From the NCBI GenBank assembly GCA_028753945.1, contig JAPNXP010000002.1, positions 8,928,001-8,992,000 on the forward strand: a stretch of 64,000 bases of DNA. The letters run 5' to 3'. This document shows positions 56,982 through 64,000 of the stretch, one piece after another. Under the pieces are notes generated by a model. It was given only the letters and a program-made list of their open reading frames with translations, did not search any database and was not told where the DNA came from. How positions within the stretch are numbered: position 1 is the stretch's first letter; the number at the start of each line of letters is the position of its first letter. A program made the translations under genes and the position numbers. This DNA is from Hexactinellida sp. DTS-2022 (taxonomy: Eukaryota; Porifera; Hexactinellida).

Positions 56982-59900
56982 TCAGCATTGATACAACAGG
57001 TTCATAATGTAGGACGAAATTTTTGATGTAAAGATTGACAGTTGGGCTGTTAGTAGATCTGAGCAAGCTCCACGCACATGACGAATTACAGACTCTGGCA
57101 TTCTATAATCGTTGTTAGCAACGTAGATATCGGCATTCAGAATAGCAGAAGCAGCCATAATTTCAACATCACTTCCCCAAATGGATTCACGATAGATAGC
57201 GTTTTCGTGTGTGAGGTAATGACACGGTGTTGTTTGCTTTGATTTAAAATACCATCCAAGTTTTGTTGTCCCTTCACTGGCTATAAATCGGCATATAATG
57301 GAACGAAGCTGTAGGTGGCTGTTTTCACTCCCAGTAATTATTTTGGAGAGACATCTGAAGAGACAATTACCATCTCCTTTGATTTTCTCTGTCAGCTCTG
57401 GTTCGTATTTGCTTAGTGGCTGTCCAACGAGATCCGATGGTTGCTTGCTAACTGAATCAAATCTTATCCCCAAGAGAACACATTTACTACGCTGCCAATT
57501 CTCATCTATAACAATAATTTTTGGGTCATCCGGATAGGCATCTGTAATAACGGTTTGATCTTTTTCGTCGAACGTGTCCCATAGCATCGTATTGAGATAC
57601 TCCATCGCCTAATAAAGGTATATAGGAATCATTAAGTATAATAAAATTACACAATTAATTAGAGCATCCATATAAGGTATCTCAATAATATTGTGTAGAA
57701 TTCTTACCACGAAATACAGTATTTTGTGTGTATGTCTAGCACGCTCATTATCTGTAAAACTAGGATAAATATCTGTTGTCCATTCCATTACAGTCTCAAT
57801 TATGTCTCTCTTCTACAGATATATAAATACAATGGATATAAGTTGTGTTTTAATAATCTAAAATTTTCTAATTTATACTCGGTTAGACTTACAATTTTAT
57901 CTTCTTTGTCACCATTCAAAAACTGAAATAAATAGGTGTTGGGAGTATAGATGTGTTGTTTGTTTAAGCTTCTGTACAATTTCTCATGTAAAGGAGTCGC
58001 GAAGGTTCCTTGGAGAATATTCTGTTTTAGAATTTCCTAGAAATTCAAAAAAATGATGAAGTAATCATTATTGCCTGAAGTTTATGAGATAACTGAAATT
58101 GACTCAATTGGAGAAGTAAATTGATAAAATAACAATCACTTCTCAACAATAATTCAGGAATGTAAAGAGAATGGAATCCTTACTTTGAAAGTAGTTAGAT
58201 GTGTAAATATAGATACTGCTGTAAATCCATAGAGATTCAGGCAAGTCTAAAATTGAATGTTTTCAATGAAATTGACACTAATTTATATTTATGTATGATT
58301 TGATCAATAGTACCTGTGATGTGTCGACACCTATGCTCGAATCGAGGTTTACTTTCTTCTTAGTGTTTCTTACAAAATAAGGACGTGTGATATGGATTGG
58401 AATTTTCTTGTCCTTTTTGGCTCCTAATTCTGTCTGAGAAATAGTAACATGACTATCTGTTACTTTAGACACCGTGTAAGGCCCAATATATTTTGATTGC
58501 TTCTTCGTTTTGGGTAAGTGTTTTATCTTTGGCATGTTAGTGTATATGATCTTATCATCCATCTTCAGAGAGGCACTACAGATGTCATAATGATAATAAA
58601 ATGTGATTAAGAAAACATTGTTGAATTTATAAAGCTCAACTAACCGTCCTTCGTTGACCTTCTTATCATACTGCATCTTCTGTTTTATTTGCTCAAAGTT
58701 GATACTATCCATTGCTGATTGCTGTGTAGAAGTACGAGATTCATCAATACTAGTAACTTCTTCTTGGGGAATGTCAAGTGGTGGAGAAAAGATGTCTGAT
58801 ATTTCTTCAATATCATCGAGTGGAAGAATGAATTCGCTCATAATAGCATCATCTATTGCAAAATCTTCTTCAGTGTTGCACTGCAGGTTGTTAATGGTCG
58901 ATAGAAGATCTTGATGCCTGGACTCTCTTCCCCACATAACCTTGAATGGAGTTTGTCCATGGGACCTTTTAAAGGTAGAATTCATTGTTATTGCAGCAGC
59001 TTTTAGAAGATTTGTCCAATGATCCCCAGTCTGGATCTCCATTTTGTTCAGTTTACTAAAAAAGTACTTTCATAGTTGGTATATTATCCTAATCATGCAT
59101 TCGAAATGTTGTTATCATTTACTAGTTAACTAATAACACTACCTTTTGAGAATCTTATTGTGTGCTTCGACTAAACCGTTAGCCATCGGGTGGTATGCAC
59201 GAGTGCTACGATTTTCAACTCCTAATTTCCGGTGAAATTCCTGAAATATCTATGAATAATACAAGCAAAATTACTATCGAATACGTACTAATATTATAAA
59301 AAATACATATTTAGCAATATGTCACTGATAATATTTGATTAGAATGTAGAAAAATTATTATGCAACTCACATTACTTGTAAACTCCCTTCCTTGGTCGTG
59401 CTGAATATTATCTGGTAATCCCATATCGAGGTAGATATCCTTAAGATTCTGGATTACTTCTTCTGATGTCTTCGACTTGAGAGCGCGCACTGCAACGTAT
59501 TTGCTCAGATAACAAACAGTGACTAAGATGTGTTTATATCCATCTTTGCTCTCAGAGAAATCACATATAAGGTCCATCCCTATATGTTTCCACGTTTTAG
59601 ATGGAGGTGGGATTGGTTGGAGCTTCTTTTGCGGTTGTGGTGGCAAGGCCGCTGTCATCTGACATGTATGGCAAGTCCTTACCTATTGTATACAAGAAAG
59701 TAATTATAATATGGCATTTTTTAATAATTTTGTATTAGTTGCAGCATCGATATCTAATTACACCATTATATAAAATTCGTAAATGGTTGATTAAAGTTAA
59801 CTGAACATTATAAAAATAAATATAAAAACAATTTGGGATCTTGCGAAATAATTTTAGTTGCTATTAGTCGTCAAAATAAAATGCTTTACTAATTAGACAA

Positions 59901-61206
59901 TCTAGAACTTAATAATTACGATTACAGGACATGGATGATTCAACTCAAATGTTCCACTAACACTGCATTCTAATGCTATTTTGGGATGTACGTACATCAA
60001 TTAGAATAGAAATATAATAGAACTCGATTAAGGCGTACCAGCCTTGGGAAACAAGACAAAGTACGTACTAACGGAAGGCATGTCTTATCCGTATGCATAA
60101 TCCACAGGTCGAAATGCTGACTTGTTGAATTGTGTAAATACGATGTAAAGGGTATACAGTCTTCAAACATACTCAACGATAATATAAAAGTATTTTGGTT
60201 GTCACGTACTCAGACAATCAAAACACTAACGAAGTTCTGCTGAAAATTTTCTAAGAGTACCTACTAGCAGAATTTAGTTGAGAATAGAAATTGGTACGTC
60301 TGATTCGAGTAAGTACTGAATTGCAATGCAATTTATCCAGTAATTGTAAAATAAATCAAATGAATATATCTACATAACATTACAAATTGATTTTAATTGA
60401 AAATAAATCGAACTAATAGTAGGTTAATAAGGGATAATTATATAATCGTTAGGAAATAGGGAAATTTTTCGTAACAGAAGTCAAAGATTAGATTGGTTGA
60501 AGTTGCAAAATGAGGACCAGGGTGATCCAGTTAGCTATAATTTGAAAAGTAACTACTTTTTCCTATTTTGAGTAGATAAGTTACCCTTATTAATTAAGCA
60601 ATTTTAATTCGAAAGACATCAAATAGAAATTGTTCAAATAAATTTCATTATCATATTGACTTACATAATCTCGAACGTCAATGTGCATGCCTGTCTATGT
60701 GTATCTTTGCTGAACTGAATGAAGAGTGGCGTGAATCCCTGGATGACCAACTTGGTCATGGAACCTTTGATAAATATCATCCAACTGAGACTTCAATGGA
60801 ACTTCCAAATCTGTTTCTGTACCTCCCAGTTTAACTCTCTAAAGGGGAAGATTAATTAAAACTAATAAATCAAAAATAGTAGAACCTGCTAAGTAATAAG
60901 GAGCAGGAAAGGACAAGGCAAAATGGCCGTTATAGACAAGTAACCGTTATGCAGTGGCTGCTAATTAAAGAGGATCTACTGTATTTTTAATTAATATATA
61001 AATAATGGGATTATCTATTAGTATAGCGAGTCATTTTTGGGGTAAAAACAAAATCTCACCTTGAATAGTGTGTCGGATTCTGCAATGAAATAGGGGGACA
61101 GTTTTCTTTTGTAATTCCATCTTGTTTGCCTTGAGACTTGTACTGTCTCAGGATATTTTTGTTCACGAAGAAACTGAATAATTTCTTGATACTCTTCTGA
61201 ATTCAT
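56982..61206 (-). pseudogene. Ginger-type integrase/transposase with C-terminal OTU domain, multi-exon, inactivated
   Basis: Nine exons can be joined on the minus strand with consistent phases: 61060-61206, 60665-60838, 59371-59682, 59143-59240, 58314-59055, about 58194-58240, 57910-58040, 57718-57810 and one ending near 57605-56982. Products in order: N-terminal YQEIIQFL segment; H2C2 zinc motif (FHDQVGH .. CHTC); integrase core with GMDLICDF, HDQGREF and GLVEAHN, all three DDE acids kept; GPY/F module (YIGPYTV); linker; OTU cysteine-protease-like domain with KGDGNCLFR and WGSDVEIMAA. Ginger transposons are integrase-derived DNA transposons, and a GPY/F module fits Ginger1. Lesions: TAG at 60695-60697 replacing Trp in the zinc motif, and a frameshift near 57065 before the OTU His (LHYEPV is in another frame). 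Exons 6-8 are the least certain; the OTU part could be a separate gene. Confidence 0.78.
59683..60664 (-). other. Intron 2 of the Ginger gene
   Basis: Bounded by GTAAGT (60659-60664) and ACAATAG before 59682. It is about 980 bp, much longer than the other introns in the gene; nothing recognised inside. Confidence 0.6.
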
Positions 61207-61257
61207 TTGAAAATCAGAATAGAAATGATTGATTATTCGGTTTGGGTTGATTAGTTT

Positions 61258-61290
61258 GTTTGTTTGATTGATTGATTGATTGTGTTGTGA
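61258..61290 (+). repeat. (GATT)n microsatellite
   Basis: Several consecutive TGATTGAT units just upstream of the Ginger gene start. Confidence 0.8.
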
Positions 61291-61333
61291 TAGTTGTAGA
61301 CAAGGAGAGTAATATAATTTACCTTATATAGTT

Positions 61334-61453
61334 GCGCCTCAGAATACCACAGCGTCTCAAAATACCACAGTCTAATTTGTAATAGCACATCCATGGTGTA
61401 TAGAGTGTATCATATAGGCGTCTCAAAATACCACAGCGTCTCAAAATACCACA
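61334..61453 (-). repeat. Ginger-type terminal repeats, 2 + 2 units
   Basis: Four 18-bp units GCGTCTCAAAATACCACA occur at 61334-61351, 61352-61369, 61418-61435 and 61436-61453. Read on the minus strand they begin TGTGG, in line with the TGT..-type ends of Ginger elements, and lie ~130 bp upstream of the gene. The opposite end was not found near 56-57 kb. Confidence 0.75.
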
Positions 61454-61599
61454 CAACAGGCCTTCTAAATTCCTCAAATACTCTCCGTACAGTGGTAGTA
61501 TTGTGACCTTAGTAACATTTTTCTGCTTATTGTAGATTTTGCTCTATAACACCACCATCCCATGCTTGTAGTATGTACTGGCGCTAACCACTCTGAGCC

Positions 61600-61985
61600 A
61601 TACTTTGACATACTCTCTATCCAAATTCAATAGAAAAATTTGATTCAGACATTTTTTACCATTTTGACGTCGCTAAAGGTTAAAATCACCGTCATTATAT
61701 GCAAATTCATTCCAAAAGAATTTCCTGGGAGTGACCTTGTTAATGAAGAATTTATCACAAAAAGCATAAGTCGGAGAAAAAACACTATGCCACAAAGATG
61801 ATCCTTATCAGTAGAGCTACCAGTTCCGCCGCGTCGATTTTGAACTGTAAATCAAATGTTAATAATTAATCAGAGCAAAATATTGGTAAAATTGAGCAAT
61901 TATTTAAAATCTGTAGAAATAATATCTAAATTAATTCTGACAAATTTACGTGGCGGAAGTGGTGTAACTATTAGTAAACTGTTAA
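61600..61985 (-). repeat. TTAA-d related fragment
   Basis: Inverse match to ~890-1450 (CATAAGTCGGAGAAAA, TCAGTAGAGCTACCAG, AAAATTGAGCAATTATTT type words). Confidence 0.65.
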
Positions 61986-62482
61986 TATGTGTACGAAATG
62001 AAATAAAATATATAATCTTCGGTCGGAGGAAACAGGATGTGGAACTGCAGAAGTCCATGTCATTTGGTCAGAAGAAAACTGTTTGAATAAACGAACATTC
62101 AGTGAATAGTAATCTGTAACAAGTATTTCAACAAATAGGTTGCATTTTTCGATATCCAATATCACAGATTTAGCTATCGGATAAAGTTCCTCTACATTGG
62201 AAAAATTTGAGGGAAAAATTCTTACAACTTGTGACCATTTTTTTGATAAACTAGGCACCATAAGAGCAAAAACCTTTTAGTTGTAGTTGTAGGATATATC
62301 TCTCCGATTATTATTCTTCCACCTAAATAACAGACAATATATAAAGTGTCCAAGTAGATACATTGTCAAATTGTATTATATGTACATACGTATGCTCACA
62401 TTACCTTGATACGCGATATCTGATGCAACGTGGATTTCGTGCATGTTGAGTAAAAGATGCCGTTCCCTCTCTAAAAATTCAG
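61986..62482. other. Unassigned stretch
   Basis: Nothing recognised. Confidence 0.4.
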
Positions 62483-62722
62483 CAGTTATGTTTTTAAGAA
62501 TAGAGTGTGATAATACACAATATTCATTTGTGGTTTTGAATAATTCTTTCTGAAAAATTAGAAGAGTCACACTAGGCAAATTCCAAATGTAGCTATACAA
62601 CGTAAGGTATTACAGCTATTTTAATGTTTTTGAAGTAATATGATATTCAGCTTTCAGTTTAGCATTAAACTGTTACGATATATGAGATAAAGAAATTGGC
62701 CTACTTCCAGGTGCCGTGCCAC
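62483..62722 (+). repeat. Dispersed repeat (family k), copy 2
   Basis: Direct relative of 39785-40019, ending GTGCCGTGCCACTGTGGAC. Confidence 0.75.
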
Positions 62723-63214
62723 TGTGGACCACCGCAGAGGTAGGAATTACACCAACCATATTTGTTATTTGAGTTTGTAATATGATAATTTCTTGATTAT
62801 TGAATAATAATGATAGACAAGAGAGTATAAATACGTGTATTTATAAAATCCGTACGCATGTTAATTATTTAATGAGTGATGAATAAATGAGTTTAACACT
62901 ATTTAAATATTTCATCAAGTCGTTTATTTCTGTTCGACATATTGAATAGAGCATGTCTCTTCAATAAAATGCCGGTGACAATCTCGAAATAGTGATGCGT
63001 GACCGGTGACCTACGTATTATAAGGACTGGAAACGAAAAATAAAACTGGTCCATGGATAGGTTAGAAGGGCATCCCTCACTTCTATCATTTGATTCATTT
63101 CCTCATAGTTGCCCAAAGTAAAGTAGCTATTATTGAATTTGACCTTAACGGTGTCCAACAAAGGAGAATAATGGGAATTTCCATAAAAAATACACTAAAT
63201 TCAATTTACTATTT
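62723..63214. other. Unassigned stretch
   Basis: Nothing recognised. Confidence 0.4.
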
Positions 63215-63450
63215 ATTGACCAAGCACGGCAGAAGGACGATAACTAACGTTTGCACGTGGTTGTGAATCTCTTCCAAGCTTATATTCAGAGTAATCAGCT
63301 ATTTTGTACAGCGGATCACTGGTTTCACCACTTTTAACGATTATCAGTACTGTATTCCTCAACAATGGTAGGATTGGTGGTATCATTACTCTATCCAAGC
63401 AATCACTGACGAAAATAATCAACAATTGATCAAAAAGAATATTTTAAAAG
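63215..63450 (+). repeat. Dispersed repeat (family i), copy 3 (partial)
   Basis: Matches 9690-9950 (GCAGAAGGACGATAACTAAC-type start, CTCAACAATGGTAGGATTGG). Confidence 0.65.
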
Positions 63451-63455
63451 TGAAT

Positions 63456-64000
63456 ACCGTATTTCCCCGAATAAGCGCCGGGGGCTTGAATAAGCGCCGG
63501 GTCAATAAAAATGACATTCGAATGATAATATTTAAGGTGTTAGCCCCTTGATATTCAGGGGCATTGATTGAGAAAATATTTCTTACCAGGAATACTCTGT
63601 ATGATATACTGATTGTCACCCATAATTTTTTTTTTTTTTTTAAGTCAGAAAAAATCGAAAATATTTAAGAAAAAAAAAATTTTTTTTAAAAGGGCATACG
63701 TGCATGAAATTTCGGGAAATAATTGGATTTTTAAAAGTGGGATATTTTCTTCCAGCAATACTCTAAATGATACAGAGAATGTCACCCATGATTTTTTTTA
63801 AAAAAAAATCTAGAAAAATCGAAAATATTTAAGAAACAAAAAATTAAATTACGTAATATTTACTTTAAAAAAAATTTTGAATAAATAAAAAAGTGAATTT
63901 GGGAAAAAAAATGTAAAATCCAGAATATTTATCATAGAAAGTCAAACTTTTTTTTAAAATGATCAGGAAACGTAGATGAAGGGTTTCAACCGCGGCAGTT
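63456..64000 (+). mobile_element. Left end of an ACCGTATTTCCCCG element, cut by window end
   Basis: TACCGTATTTCCCCGAATAA followed by AAGCGCCGGG repeats; same terminal family as 42713-42976. Low-complexity A/T runs and a tandem-like repeat of GTCACCCAT.ATTTTTTT (63615 and 63780) follow. Confidence 0.6.

Noticed and set aside
61334-61453. CRISPR-like repeat/spacer layout
   Set aside because: Four units in two tandem pairs next to a Ginger transposase gene fit terminal binding repeats.

Overview
The window is AT-rich eukaryotic DNA (about two-thirds A+T by eye). It has spliceosomal introns with clear GT..AG borders, no operons, and almost no host coding sequence. Nearly everything recognisable is transposon-derived. 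The protein families present (a Mutator-like transposase, a Ginger-type integrase with an OTU domain, and two abundant uncharacterised repeat proteins) are typical of invertebrate animal genomes. The sequence alone does not say whether this is an arthropod, cnidarian, tunicate or other group. No convincing host gene was found.

Layout. 1-10.3 kb: a mosaic of short elements that target TTAA, a 2.3-kb pogo-like element inserted into one of them, a foldback element and a hAT element. 10.6-14.6 kb: a hAT element and a pogo-like element, each interrupted by a TTAA element. 14.7-16.4 kb: a broken gene of a widespread uncharacterised repeat-protein family. 16.5-20.2 kb: more TTAA elements. 20.2-27.9 kb: remains of a Mutator-like transposon. 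Its transposase pseudogene (minus strand) is split by a 2.7-kb foldback element and a small hAT element, with an Arg/Glu-rich coding fragment at one end and a small basic ORF divergently placed at the other. 28-43 kb: densely nested TTAA, hAT, Tc1-like and pogo-like elements, plus one tRNA-like sequence. 43.2-47.6 kb: a second copy of the Mutator-like transposon's 5' half, with three small minus-strand genes divergent from the transposase. 48.5-52.2 kb: a transposase-like pseudogene whose single intron is largely a TTAA-family repeat. 52-56 kb: tandem duplications and another TTAA element. 57-61.5 kb: a multi-exon Ginger-type integrase gene ending in an OTU protease-like domain, pseudogenised. 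61.5-64 kb: repeat fragments.

How the parts fit. The non-autonomous elements fall into three target classes: TTAA (piggyBac- or Kolobok-like), 8-bp duplication (hAT) and TA (Tc1/mariner/pogo). No intact transposase for any of them is in the window. Many insertions can be proven because a second uninterrupted copy of the host repeat, or the reading frame of the interrupted gene, shows the empty site. This gives a clear relative order of insertion. Family labels used below: TTAA-a (ends GGATGCTT), -b (GGTTCAGG), -c (GGTTGCAG), -d (GGAGATAGAGG), -f (GGCCC), -g (GGAGTCA), -h (CCGTAGACTGCC), -j (GGTTAAATTAC).
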